Shown here: positions 35,721 through 44,385 of the stretch, piece by piece
How positions within the stretch are numbered: position 1 is the first letter of the stretch
How the letters are laid out: each line of letters opens with the position of its first letter
Assembly: GCF_001570985.1 (NCBI RefSeq)
Contig: NZ_BCSS01000014.1
Coordinates: forward strand, 1 to 64,000
DNA length: 64,000 nucleotides
Direction: 5' to 3'
Source of the DNA: Janibacter limosus NBRC 16128
GTDB lineage: Bacteria; Actinomycetota; Actinomycetes; Actinomycetales; Dermatophilaceae
The notes under the pieces: generated by a model
Told to the model about the DNA's origin: nothing
Seen by the model: the letters and a program-made list of their open reading frames with translations, nothing else
Databases searched by the model: none
Made by a program: the position numbers and the translations under genes

Positions 35721-36475
35721 GTCGTCTCCTCCATGCTCATGGCGGGCTCCCCCGCCTCGTCCTGGTCGGTGCGCGCGGCCTGGCGCACCATCTTGATCCA
35801 CATCCACAGCGCAAAGACCGAAAAGAGCCACCACTGGAAGGCGTACATGACATTGCGGAACTGCAGCGAGGTGTCGGGCAGCGGCGGTGGGAGCCGCTCG
35901 AGTCCCTCCGCGCTCTCGGAGCCGTCCTCGCTGATCGCGAAGACGAAGCCGTTGTAGATGTCGCCGTCCCACGCGTTGACCAGCTGGGCGATGTCGACCG
36001 AGGTCAGCTCGCCGTCCGCTGAGCCACCGGACTCGTCCGGCGCCTCGGCTGGTGCCAACGAGCCGACGAGGTCGAGGGTTCCGTTCGGTGCCGAAGGGGG
36101 GTCCTCCCCCGCGGGGATCCAGCCGCGGACGACCGCGAGGTTGGCTCCCGTGTCGTCCACGACGAACCGGTCGAGCACCCAGCTGACCGTGGCGTCGTCG
36201 TAGCGACGGTTGACCACGAGGAGTGGCTCTCCGGCGTACTCGCCGCGCGTCGAGACCTGCTGGCCCGATCCCTCGTCGGGGAAGGACTCGTGCGGGCCGA
36301 CGATCTGCGTGAGTGGCCGCGTCGGTCGTTCCTGGACCTCACGCACGGCGTCCGCGCGCGCCACGTCGTGGGCCACCGACCACTGCCAGCGGCCCGCGAT
36401 GATCCCGAGCACGGCCAGGACGAGCGCCACCACGAGCAGCCCCAGCCAGCGGGGTCGAAGGGCGGTCCGGAGCAC
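35717..36475 (-). CDS. SURF1-family protein
   Basis: A 252-residue protein with a membrane helix at each end (WLGLLVVALVLAVLGIIAGRWQW; YAFQWWLFSVFALWMWIKMV) and an exported middle domain. This is the SURF1/Shy1 layout; members help assemble cytochrome c oxidase. Family features: the first-helix GRWQW, LLVVNRRYDDATVSWVLDRFVV and RNVMYAFQWWLF. The middle part is longer and more acidic than usual. The GTG start at 36475 has a TAGCCT box 6 bases upstream. It is coupled to DUF3817 by GTGA. Confidence 0.85.
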   Translation of the reverse strand: MLRTALRPRWLGLLVVALVLAVLGIIAGRWQWSVAHDVARADAVREVQERPTRPLTQIVGPHESFPDEGSGQQVSTRGEYAGEPLLVVNRRYDDATVSWVLDRFVVDDTGANLAVVRGWIPAGEDPPSAPNGTLDLVGSLAPAEAPDESGGSADGELTSVDIAQLVNAWDGDIYNGFVFAISEDGSESAEGLERLPPPLPDTSLQFRNVMYAFQWWLFSVFALWMWIKMVRQAARTDQDEAGEPAMSMEETT

Positions 36476-36481
36476 GCGCTC

Positions 36482-36487
36482 AGGCTA
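36482..36487 (-). promoter_or_regulatory. -10 box of a leaderless promoter (SURF1-DUF3817)
   Basis: TAGCCT on the minus strand, 6 bases before GTG 36475. Confidence 0.55.
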
Positions 36488-36505
36488 CGCGAGCACGCTG
36501 GAGGC

Positions 36506-38293
36506 TCAGGACACCCCGTGACGAACGGCAGGCATGGGCAGGCTCACCGTGGAGCTGGCGTGGGTGAACTCACGCACCGCCGGCTGCCGCGCGACGACCG
36601 GATCGACCCGCCGGTAGGCATCACCCTGCGACGGTCGCAGGTCCGCGTCACCGGTGTTGGGCCACATCGCAAAGGTCCGCTCCGACTGCGCAGTGATCGT
36701 CAGTGACGGATTGACCCCGAGGTTGGCCGAGACGGCCGAGCCGTCGACCACGCTGATGCCCGGGTGGCCCCACAGCCGCTGGTAGGGGTCGATGACCCCG
36801 GTGGCGGGCGAGTCGCTGATGGGCGCGCCGCCGAGGAAGTGTGCGGTGAGCGGGATGTCGAAGGCCTCGCTCCACGTGCCACCGGGGTAGAAGGGCTGGC
36901 CGAGCCTCGCCGCAAGCTTGTCGGCAAGGACCGTGATGCCCTCGTGACCGGCCTTGATGTAGGTGGGGTTCTCCTCACCATGGCCCTGCGTGGAGGTGAG
37001 CCGGCGGCGTCCGCCGCGCCCCTGAGTCAAGTAGGTCGTCAGCGAGTTGTCGAGGGACTGCATCACGAGACCGATGACCGTGCTGTCGGCGAAATGGGTG
37101 CCCGGGGGGAACCAGGCCTTGAGCGCGGGAAGGTTGCGCGGCAGGTCGGCGAGGAGCTTCACGACGCGGGGGGTCTTGCCCGTCTTGGGCGGCGCGAGCA
37201 GGGTGGTGAGCATGCCCATCGCGTCCGAGCCCTGGCCGTACCGGACGTTCTCGATGTGGGTGGACGCATCGGGGTGAAAGGAGGAGGTGATGGCCACGCC
37301 CTTCGTCAGCGCGTCGTCCCCCTCGGGAGGCGTCGTTGCGAGCGCGCCCAAGAGCGCCTCGGAGTTGGTCCGCGTCAGCTCACCGAGCCGGTCGCTGATC
37401 CCCGACAGCTCGCCGTCCGCCTTCATCGCGTGGAGGAGGTTCTGCGTACCCCACGTCCCGGCGGCGACGACCACCTTGCGCGCAGTGGTCACGCGAGCGC
37501 TCTTGTCACCCAGCGCATCCGTGGCCTCGTGGCGCACGCGGTAGACCTCGTCGGGTCCCTCGGTCCCCGGGACCACCCCGACCCGGGTCACGGTGCGCAT
37601 CGGCACGATCTGGGTCCCGAGACCCTCGGCGAGCGCGAGGTAGTTCTTGACGAGCGTGTTCTTGGCACCCACGCGGCACCCGACCATGCAGTTGCCGCAC
37701 TCGGTGCACGTGGTGCGCGTCGGGCCGGCGCCACCGAAGTAGGGGTCGTCGATCGTGCGCCCCTGCTCCTGGGGCGAATCGTCCTCACCGAAGAGCACCC
37801 CGACAGGGGTCTTGCGGAAGGTCTCGGGGACACCCATCTCGGCCGCGGCGTCGCGCATGGCGTCCTCGACGACCGACTCGCACGGGTTGGTGACGACGCC
37901 GAGCATGGTGCTGGCCATGTCGTAGTGCGGCAGCAGCTCCGCCTGCCAGTCGGTGATGTGTCCCCACTGGCGATCCTTGAAGAAGACCTCCGGCGGCACG
38001 TAGAGCGTGTTGGCGTAGTTGAGCGAGCCGCCCCCGACCCCTGCGCCCGCCAGGACCATGACGTCCTTGAGCAAGTGGATGCGCTGGATGCCGTAGCAGC
38101 CGAACTTGGGCGCCCAGAGGAAGTTCTTCAGATCCCAGCTGGTCTCCGCGAAGTCGGAGTCCGCGAAGCGCCGCCCGGCCTCGAGGACGGTGACGCGATA
38201 GCCCTTCTCCGAGAGGCGAAGGGCAGCGACGGAGCCGCCGAAGCCGGAGCCGATGACGAGGACATCGGTGTCGGTGGTCTGCACGTCGTTCAC
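36506..38293 (-). CDS. GMC-family oxidoreductase (cholesterol-oxidase-like)
   Basis: A 595-residue FAD-dependent oxidoreductase. The FAD-binding Rossmann motif is VLVIGSGFGGSVAALRL at the N-terminus. AGAGVGGGSLNYANTLY is the second GMC block, and the C-terminal GMC signature contains HFLGG and DGSAVSANLGVNPSLTITA. A cysteine-rich stretch TTCTECGNCMVGCRVGAKNTL near residue 215 is shared with the ChoD-type proteins of mycobacteria. GTG 38293 is used, which overlaps the aldehyde dehydrogenase stop (GTGA). It occupies the same position relative to guaB3 as choD does in M. tuberculosis. Sterol oxidase activity should not be assumed. Confidence 0.85.
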   Translation of the reverse strand: MNDVQTTDTDVLVIGSGFGGSVAALRLSEKGYRVTVLEAGRRFADSDFAETSWDLKNFLWAPKFGCYGIQRIHLLKDVMVLAGAGVGGGSLNYANTLYVPPEVFFKDRQWGHITDWQAELLPHYDMASTMLGVVTNPCESVVEDAMRDAAAEMGVPETFRKTPVGVLFGEDDSPQEQGRTIDDPYFGGAGPTRTTCTECGNCMVGCRVGAKNTLVKNYLALAEGLGTQIVPMRTVTRVGVVPGTEGPDEVYRVRHEATDALGDKSARVTTARKVVVAAGTWGTQNLLHAMKADGELSGISDRLGELTRTNSEALLGALATTPPEGDDALTKGVAITSSFHPDASTHIENVRYGQGSDAMGMLTTLLAPPKTGKTPRVVKLLADLPRNLPALKAWFPPGTHFADSTVIGLVMQSLDNSLTTYLTQGRGGRRRLTSTQGHGEENPTYIKAGHEGITVLADKLAARLGQPFYPGGTWSEAFDIPLTAHFLGGAPISDSPATGVIDPYQRLWGHPGISVVDGSAVSANLGVNPSLTITAQSERTFAMWPNTGDADLRPSQGDAYRRVDPVVARQPAVREFTHASSTVSLPMPAVRHGVS

Positions 38294-39882
38294 TTCATGC
38301 CTGCCATCTTCATCGCGCGCAGACCCAGGGTCAGCGTCTTCGCGAACAGCTTGTCGCTCATCCCGAAGGCGGGCGCGATCGGGATGAGGTGCTGCGCGGC
38401 GACGGTCTGCGCCTCGGTGTACTTGAGGATCCCCTCGGCACCATGACGACGGCCCATGCCGGAGTCCTTCATCCCGCCCATCGGCGCCCCCATCGACGCC
38501 CACGCGGCCGCGTAGCACTCGTTGATGTTGACCGTGCCGGTCTGGATGCGGGCGGCGATCTCCCGACCGCGGCGCACATCACGGGTCCACACCGAGGAGT
38601 TGAGTCCGTACTCGGTGTCGTTGACCAGAGCGATCGCCGCGGCATCGTCGGCGACGCGGTAGATCGACACGAGCGGACCGAAGGTCTCCTCGTCGCGGCA
38701 GGTCATCGCCGCGGTCACGCCGTCCAGGACGGTCGGCTCGAAGACGAAGGGACCGATCTCGGGGCGGTGCCGGCCCCCGGTGAGGATCGTGGCCCCCTTC
38801 GCCGTGGCGTCCTCGATGTGAGCGGTCACGGTTTCCAGCTGCGCCTGGCTGACGAGGGAGCCCATGTCGAAGCCGTACTCGAGGGCCGTGCCGAGGGTCA
38901 TCGCCTCGACGGCGGCGACGAAGCGCGGGATGAACTCGTCGGCGATCGCCTCGTGGACGACGACGCGCTCGGTGGAGATGCACAGCTGCCCGGCGCTGGA
39001 GAAGCAGGCCCGCACGGCCCCCTCGACCGCACGGTCGAGGTCGGCGTCGGCCGCGATGTAGACGGAGTTCTTGCCGCCGAGCTCCATGCTGAAGGAGACG
39101 AGTCGGGCAGCCGCGGACTGGGCGACCCGGCGACCCGTCGCGGTCGAGCCGGTGTAGCAGACGTAGTCCGTGGAGTCGACGACCGCCTGGCCTGCCTCGG
39201 AGCCGGCACCGAGGACCACCTGCAGGACGCCCTCGGGCAGTCCCGCCTCGCGCAGCAGCTCGACACCGGCGAGCGCGGTCACCGAGCCCTGCTGGTCGGG
39301 TCGCAGCACGACGGCGTTGCCGGCCATGAGGGCCGGCAGGGCATCGGTGATCGCCAGGCTCAGCGGATAGTTCCACGGGGAGACGACCCCCACGACGCCC
39401 TTGGGGTGGTGGAGCACCCGCGTCTGCGTCAGGACCGGGTAGGCACCGGCGACCCGGCGCGGCTTGAGGTGCGCCTCTGCGGTGCGGGCGTAGTAGCGGG
39501 CCGCGAGCGCGGTGTCGAGGACCTCCTCGAAAGCCTGCTTGCGCACCTTGCCCGACTCGATCTGCACGAGGTCGAGCAGATCGACCTGCTTGGCCAGCAC
39601 GAGGTCGTGGAAGCGCAGCAGGATGCGGCGTCGCTCCTCGAAGGAGCTGGCAGCCCAACGGGGTTGGGCCGCCCGAGCGGCCGCGACCGCCCGACGCACG
39701 TCCTCGGCGCTGGACAGCGGCAGGGCCGCGATCGGCCCCCCGGTGAGCGGCGAGGTCCGGGTGAAGGTCTCTGCGGTCGGCGAGGCGACGACCCGACTGG
39801 CGTACCGGCGGGCCCGTCCGGGATCGACCGCATAGGTGGCCGTGGGGTCCAGCTCTGGGTCAGCGATGGTCTCCGAGGTCAT
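38290..39882 (-). CDS. Succinic-semialdehyde-type aldehyde dehydrogenase
   Basis: A 530-residue NAD(P)-dependent aldehyde dehydrogenase. The catalytic Glu is in SMELGGKNSVYIAADADLDRA and the nucleophilic Cys in SSAGQLCISTERV. VSPWNYPLSLAITDALPALMAGNAVVLRPDQQG is the cofactor-binding block. It resembles the GabD2 branch (ETFGPLVSIYRVADDAAAIALVNDTEYGLNSSVWT). The C-terminal MKMAGMK tail is basic. ATG 39882 has TACCCT 6 bases upstream. It is translationally coupled (GTGA) to the GMC oxidoreductase, so the oxidase may feed it an aldehyde; this is inference. Confidence 0.85.
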   Translation of the reverse strand: MTSETIADPELDPTATYAVDPGRARRYASRVVASPTAETFTRTSPLTGGPIAALPLSSAEDVRRAVAAARAAQPRWAASSFEERRRILLRFHDLVLAKQVDLLDLVQIESGKVRKQAFEEVLDTALAARYYARTAEAHLKPRRVAGAYPVLTQTRVLHHPKGVVGVVSPWNYPLSLAITDALPALMAGNAVVLRPDQQGSVTALAGVELLREAGLPEGVLQVVLGAGSEAGQAVVDSTDYVCYTGSTATGRRVAQSAAARLVSFSMELGGKNSVYIAADADLDRAVEGAVRACFSSAGQLCISTERVVVHEAIADEFIPRFVAAVEAMTLGTALEYGFDMGSLVSQAQLETVTAHIEDATAKGATILTGGRHRPEIGPFVFEPTVLDGVTAAMTCRDEETFGPLVSIYRVADDAAAIALVNDTEYGLNSSVWTRDVRRGREIAARIQTGTVNINECYAAAWASMGAPMGGMKDSGMGRRHGAEGILKYTEAQTVAAQHLIPIAPAFGMSDKLFAKTLTLGLRAMKMAGMK

Positions 39883-39888
39883 TACTCA

Positions 39889-39894
39889 AGGGTA
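39889..39894 (-). promoter_or_regulatory. -10 box of a leaderless promoter (aldehyde dehydrogenase-GMC)
   Basis: TACCCT on the minus strand, 6 bases before ATG 39882. Confidence 0.5.
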
Positions 39895-39972
39895 ACCGTG
39901 CAGTGATCCCGGGGCCAGAGCGATCCACGTGCCAGACGCCACAACACGCGAGCGCCAGCGCGCCTCGTCGCC

Positions 39973-41094
39973 TCAGCTCGGCTGGTGCGGCGCGACGACG
40001 ACCTCGATGCGCTGCAGCTCCTTGACCTCGGTGTACCCCGTGGTCGCCATGGCCCGGCGCAGGGCGCCGATGAGGTTGGTGGAGCCGTCCGACACCTTGC
40101 TCGGGCCGAAGAGGACCTCCTGGAGCGGAGCGACCGAGCCGACCTCGACGCGCGAGCCACGTGGCAGCTCACGGTGGTGGGCCTCGGGGCCCCAGTGGTA
40201 GCCACGGCCGGGGGCATCAGCAGCACGGGCGAGCGCAGCGCCGAGCATGACGGCATCGGCGCCGCACGCGATCGCCTTGACGATGTCTCCGCTCGACCCG
40301 AGGCCACCGTCCGCGATGACGTGGACGTAGCGGCCGCCCGACTCGTCGAGGTAGTCGCGACGCGCGGCCGCGACATCGGCGACGGCGCTGGCCATCGGGG
40401 CGTGGATGCCCAGCGTCTGACGGGTCGTGTGCGCCGCTCCCCCGCCGAACCCGACGAGCACACCGGCAGCACCGGTCCGCATGAGGTGCAGGGCAGCGGT
40501 GTAGCCGGCGGCGCCACCGACGATCACCGGCACGTCGAGCTCGTAGATGAAGCGCTTGAGGTTCAGCGGCTCGCTGCGGCTGCTCACGTGCTCGGCGGAG
40601 ACGGTCGTGCCGCGGATGACGAAGAGGTCGACTCCCGCGTCGACGACGGTCTTCCAGTGCTGCTGGGTGTTCTGCGGGCTGAGCGCACCGGCGACGGTGA
40701 CGCCGGCGCTGCGCAGGTGGCGCAGTCGCTCGGTGATCAGCTCCGGTTGGATCGGTGCTGCGTAGATCTCCTGCATCCGTGCGGTCGCCATGACCGGGTC
40801 GAGGGAGGCGATCTCCGCCAGCAGCGGCTCCGGGTCGGCGTAGCGCGTCCACAGGCCCTCGAGGTCCAGGACCGGCAGACCGCCGGCCTCACCGAAGGCG
40901 ACGGCGGTTGTCGGCGACATCACGGAGTCCATGGGGGCCGCGATGACCGGCATCTCGAAGTGGTAAGCGTCGATCTGCCAGTCGAGCGAGACCTCCTCGG
41001 GGTCGCGCGTGCGCCGACTCGGCAGCACCGCGATGTCGTCGAAGGAGTAGGCCCTGCGGCCACGCTTGCCTCGGCCGATCTCGATCTCATTCAC
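39973..41094 (-). CDS. guaB3: GuaB3-type IMP dehydrogenase-family protein
   Basis: A 373-residue barrel protein of the IMPDH/GMPR superfamily without CBS domains. It has IGRGKRGRRAYSFDDIAVLPSRRTRD at the N-terminus, APMDSVMSP, and VIADGGLGSSGDIVKAIACGADAVMLGAAL. In the active-site loop, where true IMPDH has GPGSICTT, this protein has GFGGGAAHTT: the catalytic Cys position is His. Actinobacterial GuaB3 proteins are often like this, and their activity is less well defined than that of GuaB. GTG 41094 has TAGGCT 6 bases upstream. Its position between the oxidase and guaB mirrors Rv3410c. Confidence 0.9.
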   Translation of the reverse strand: MNEIEIGRGKRGRRAYSFDDIAVLPSRRTRDPEEVSLDWQIDAYHFEMPVIAAPMDSVMSPTTAVAFGEAGGLPVLDLEGLWTRYADPEPLLAEIASLDPVMATARMQEIYAAPIQPELITERLRHLRSAGVTVAGALSPQNTQQHWKTVVDAGVDLFVIRGTTVSAEHVSSRSEPLNLKRFIYELDVPVIVGGAAGYTAALHLMRTGAAGVLVGFGGGAAHTTRQTLGIHAPMASAVADVAAARRDYLDESGGRYVHVIADGGLGSSGDIVKAIACGADAVMLGAALARAADAPGRGYHWGPEAHHRELPRGSRVEVGSVAPLQEVLFGPSKVSDGSTNLIGALRRAMATTGYTEVKELQRIEVVVAPHQPS

Positions 41095-41100
41095 CCGCTC

Positions 41101-41106
41101 AGCCTA
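41101..41106 (-). promoter_or_regulatory. -10 box of a leaderless promoter (guaB3)
   Basis: TAGGCT on the minus strand, 6 bases before GTG 41094. Confidence 0.55.
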
Positions 41107-41150
41107 AGGGGCTTGGTCCTCGAGGCGGGAGGGCGCATACTTGCTTGGCC

Positions 41151-41162
41151 GATGCATGCATC
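41151..41162. promoter_or_regulatory. 12-bp palindrome upstream of the efflux pump
   Basis: GATGCATGCATC is a perfect palindrome about 70 bases before the efflux-pump start. It could be an operator for a TetR- or MarR-type regulator. None is encoded next to it. Confidence 0.3.
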
Positions 41163-41231
41163 TTTTTGCTCGGCCCGGGTGGCGACGAGGCCGCCGCCGC
41201 CCCCCTTCGCATCCCCTCTCAGGAGACTCCT

Positions 41232-42893
41232 GTGTCCACGACCCCCCACGACTCCCCGCCGCAGGAGTACCCCGAAAAGATCGACGCCGCCGTGCTCAAG
41301 GTGGCCGGTGTCGTCGTCCTCGGCGCGATCATGTCGATCCTCGACATCACCGTCGTCAACGTCGCCCTCCCCCACTTCCAGACGGACCTGGCGACCGGCC
41401 CCGAGCCGCTGCACTACTCGACCGTCGCGTGGACCGTCACGGCCTACACGCTCGCCCTGGCGACCGTCATCCCGTTGACCGGCTGGGCGGCCGACCGCTT
41501 CGGCACCAAGCGTCTCTACCTCGCGGCCATCGCCTTCTTCGTCGCCGGCTCGGTGCTGTGCGCCTTCGCGCCCACGATCGAGATGCTCATCGGCGCCCGG
41601 GTCCTGCAGGGCCTCGGTGGCGGCATGCTCATGCCGCTCGGCATGACGATCATGACCCGCGCGGCCGGCCCGCAGCGCATCGGTCGCCTCATGGCGATCC
41701 TCGGGGTCCCGATGCTCCTCGGCCCCATCGGTGGGCCGATCCTCGGTGGCTGGCTCATCGACAACGCCCACTGGCTGGGTCGCCCGAGCTGGACCTGGAT
41801 CTTCCTGATCAACCTGCCGATCGGCGCCGCCGCCCTCATCTACGCCTGGATCGTCCTGCCCAAGGACGACACGCACCCCAGCGAGTCGCTGGACGTCATC
41901 GGCCTGCTCCTCATGTCGCCCGGCCTGGCGCTCTTCCTCTACGGCGTCTCCTCGATCCCCGAGGAAGGCACCGTCAACTCCCCCAAGGTCTACGGCACGG
42001 CTCTCGCCGGTCTCGTGCTGATCATCGCCTTCGGCTGGTGGTCGATGCGGCCCAAGCACCCGCTGCTCGACCTGCGCCTGCTCGCAAACCGACAGTTCTC
42101 CATCGCGGCCCTGACGATGTTCCTCTTCGCTGCGGCCTTCTTCGGGGGCCTGCTGCTCATGCCGACCTACTTCCAGCAGGTGCGTGGCGAGTCCACGACC
42201 ATGGCAGGCGTGCTGATGATCCCGCAGGGGCTCGGCGCGCTGGTCACCATGCCGATCGCCGGCATGCTCGTGGACAAGTACCCCGTCGGTCGCATCGTGC
42301 CCGTCGGCATCGCGCTGATCACGGGTGGCATGTTCGCCTTCACCCAGCTCTCGGCGGACTCCAGCTACTGGGGCTTCGTCATCCCGGCGCTCTTCGTCAT
42401 GGGCCTGGGCATGGGCGCGACGATGATGCCGCTGATGACCAGCTCGCTCAAGGCGCTGACCGACCACCAGGTCGCCCGCGGCTCGACCCTGCTCAACATC
42501 ACCCAGCAGGTGGCCAGCTCCTTCGGTGTCGCCATCGCCTCGGTCGTCCTCACCCGTGGTTTCGAGAACCGCCCGCTCATCGGGCAGGCCCAGGCCTTCG
42601 GCGAGGAGAGCGCCAAGGTCTCCGACCCCAACGCCATCCAGCAGTTGCTCGCGAAGTTCCCCGAGGTCGCCCAGATCCTCGGCCAGTACGCCGGCGACCC
42701 TGCGGCCGGCGCGCAGGCGCTCATGCACGCCGTCCGCATGGACATGGCCGATGCCTTCGCCGCCACCTACTGGGTCTCCGCCTTCATGTGCCTCGCGACC
42801 CTCGTTGTCGCGGCCTTCCTCCCGCGCAAGCAGGAGAAGAGCCACCTGCTGGACGACGAGCCGGAGGACAGCACTCCGGTGCTCATGCACTGA
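41232..42893 (+). CDS. DHA2-family (EmrB/QacA-type) drug efflux MFS transporter
   Basis: A 553-residue proton-driven exporter with 14 expected helices. The DHA2 motif C-type first helix is SILDITVVNVALPHFQTDL, and the loop motif A is GWAADRFGTKRLYL. LQGLGGGMLMPLGMTIMTRAAG and LLGPIGGPILGGWLIDN are typical. The GTG start at 41232 lies behind AGGAG (41221-41225), an unusual case in this window of a classical ribosome-binding site. A long soluble tail (about 80 residues) follows the 13th helix. It ends at a strong terminator. Likely substrates are drugs or amphipathic toxins, by family only. Confidence 0.9.
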   Translation: MSTTPHDSPPQEYPEKIDAAVLKVAGVVVLGAIMSILDITVVNVALPHFQTDLATGPEPLHYSTVAWTVTAYTLALATVIPLTGWAADRFGTKRLYLAAIAFFVAGSVLCAFAPTIEMLIGARVLQGLGGGMLMPLGMTIMTRAAGPQRIGRLMAILGVPMLLGPIGGPILGGWLIDNAHWLGRPSWTWIFLINLPIGAAALIYAWIVLPKDDTHPSESLDVIGLLLMSPGLALFLYGVSSIPEEGTVNSPKVYGTALAGLVLIIAFGWWSMRPKHPLLDLRLLANRQFSIAALTMFLFAAAFFGGLLLMPTYFQQVRGESTTMAGVLMIPQGLGALVTMPIAGMLVDKYPVGRIVPVGIALITGGMFAFTQLSADSSYWGFVIPALFVMGLGMGATMMPLMTSSLKALTDHQVARGSTLLNITQQVASSFGVAIASVVLTRGFENRPLIGQAQAFGEESAKVSDPNAIQQLLAKFPEVAQILGQYAGDPAAGAQALMHAVRMDMADAFAATYWVSAFMCLATLVVAAFLPRKQEKSHLLDDEPEDSTPVLMH

Positions 42894-42902
42894 CCCGGGA
42901 CG

Positions 42903-42945
42903 ACGAAGGGGCGGCGCGCAGGAATCCTGCGCGCCGCCCCTTCGT
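42903..42945. terminator. Terminator after the efflux pump
   Basis: A 21-bp perfect stem around a single-base centre (42924), with base ACGAAGGGGCGG / CCGCCCCTTCGT, placed 9 bp after the stop. Confidence 0.85.
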
Positions 42946-42985
42946 TGATACTGGGAGAGAACCGCACCCGATCAAAGGATCACTG

Positions 42986-43267
42986 ATGGCCAAGTTCAAG
43001 AACGCTGCCCTGATGCTCACCGCCGGCGAGACTGCCCGCCAGTGGGCCAAGAACAACCCTGAGAAGGCCAGTGACTACGTCGAGAAGGCCACCGGCTTCA
43101 TCGACAAGCGCACCCAGGGCAAGTACCACAAGCAGCTCTCCGGGCTGTCGCAGACGGTGAAGAGGAACCTCCTGGGCACCCAGACCGTCAAGGGCTCGAC
43201 CGTCCGCGGCGAGACCCCCGATGTCCCAAACGCGTCGGCACGCCCCTTCCCCGACCTGCGCGCCTGA
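42986..43267 (+). CDS. Small MT0933/Rv0909-antitoxin-like protein
   Basis: A 93-residue basic protein from ATG 42986, behind AAAGGA. The middle (KASDYVEKATGFIDKRTQGKYHKQLSGLSQTVKRNL) resembles the short MT0933/Rv0909-type antitoxin family, whose repeating KAxxFVDxKTxGKY pattern it shares. No toxin gene is adjacent, so antitoxin activity is doubtful; it could be an orphan or simply a structural protein. The first 20 residues (ALMLTAGETARQWAKNNP) are predicted helical. Confidence 0.55.
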   Translation: MAKFKNAALMLTAGETARQWAKNNPEKASDYVEKATGFIDKRTQGKYHKQLSGLSQTVKRNLLGTQTVKGSTVRGETPDVPNASARPFPDLRA

Positions 43268-43281
43268 CGTCCCACCCCGCT

Positions 43282-43316
43282 CCCTGAGGAGGTTGCGAAG
43301 CAACCGTCTCGAAGGG
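43282..43316. repeat. REP-like hairpin between convergent genes
   Basis: Inner arms GGTTGC / GCAACC with a 3-base loop, and outer imperfect arms CCCTGAG / CTCGAAGGG. This form (GGTTGCGAAGCAACC followed by GTCTCGAAGGG) resembles a dispersed intergenic repeat seen in other Micrococcales. It may serve as the terminator here. Confidence 0.5.
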
Positions 43317-44339
43317 TCAGACCTGCGTCGCCTCGAGGACCCGCAGCACGTTGCCGTGCGCCAGCGCCTCGAGGTCGGCGCGTGACCAGCCTCGCTCCCC
43401 CAGCGCAGCGAGCAACCGCGGATAGCTCGCGACGTCCTCCAGGCCGACCGGGGTCTCGTCGACCCCGTCGTAGTCGGCGCCGATGCCCACGTGCTCGATC
43501 CCCACGACCTCGCGCAGGTGCTCGAAGTGCGCCACGACGTGCTCGATCGTCGCGACCGGTTCCGGGACGACATCGGTGCGCCCGAGGGACGCGTCGGCAC
43601 GTGCCTGGTTGACGAACTTCGGCACGACATTGGCCATGACGATGCCACCGTTGGCGGGGATCCGCTCGAGGACGTCGTCCGGGACATTGCGCGGGTGGTC
43701 GCAGATCGCCCGCGCGCCGGAGTGGCTGAACATCACCGGTAGCCAGGAGGCATCCAGCGCGTGGTGCATCGTCTCGGCGCTCACGTGGGAGAGATCGACG
43801 ATGACGCCGAGGTCGTTCATCCGCGCGACGACCTCGCGACCGAAGTCCGTCAGGCCGCCGTGGACCCGCTTGTCGGTCGCCGAGTCCGCCCACTGCGTGT
43901 TGTCGTTGTGGGTCAGGGTCATGTACCTCGCGCCGCGATCGGCGAAGTCGGCCAGGTGGTCCAGCGAGCCGTTGATGGAGTGCCCGCCCTCCATCCCGAT
44001 GAGGGCGGCGTGCCTCCCTTCGCTCCAGGCGGCGTGCACGTCCGCGGCGGTGCGGGCCGCGACCATCTCGTCGTAGCGATCGCAGAGCGCACCCACGAAG
44101 TCGATCTGCTCGTGGGTCGCCGCGACGGCGTCCTCACCCTCCATGGAGCACGGCACCCAGACCGACCAGAGCTGCGCCGCCAGTCCGCCCTCACGCATGC
44201 GCGGCAGGTCGGTGTGCAGGTGTGTCTGCGGCTGCGCGATGTCGCACACGTCGAGGTCGTAACCGGCCACCTCGCGGTGGTGCCACGGCAGGTCGTTGTG
44301 GCCGTCGAGGACGCGGATCGGTTCGCTGCTCGTCGTCAT
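43317..44339 (-). CDS. Membrane (renal) dipeptidase family
   Basis: A 340-residue metal-dependent peptidase of family M19. The first metal ligands are in VLDGHNDLPWHH, followed by ALIGMEGGHSINGSLDHL (Glu ligand), VDLSHVSAETMHHAL and VMFSHSGARAICDHPRNVPDDVL, with GADYDGVDETP near the C-terminus. It should cleave dipeptides, possibly with D-residues, which would fit peptide salvage. There is no signal peptide. I take ATG 44339; no strong ribosome-binding site is visible. It is divergent from the P1-family gene, with 46 bp between starts. Confidence 0.88.
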   Translation of the reverse strand: MTTSSEPIRVLDGHNDLPWHHREVAGYDLDVCDIAQPQTHLHTDLPRMREGGLAAQLWSVWVPCSMEGEDAVAATHEQIDFVGALCDRYDEMVAARTAADVHAAWSEGRHAALIGMEGGHSINGSLDHLADFADRGARYMTLTHNDNTQWADSATDKRVHGGLTDFGREVVARMNDLGVIVDLSHVSAETMHHALDASWLPVMFSHSGARAICDHPRNVPDDVLERIPANGGIVMANVVPKFVNQARADASLGRTDVVPEPVATIEHVVAHFEHLREVVGIEHVGIGADYDGVDETPVGLEDVASYPRLLAALGERGWSRADLEALAHGNVLRVLEATQV

Positions 44340-44385
44340 CGCACCAGTCAACCGCACACCGTCGCCCACCGGGCATGCTGGGGGC

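Noticed and set aside
33931-35796. A 621-codon plus-strand frame opposite guaA
   Set aside because: Antisense shadow of a certain gene with complete catalytic motifs.
42986-43267. Toxin-antitoxin module
   Set aside because: Only the antitoxin-like small protein is present; no toxin gene overlaps or adjoins it.
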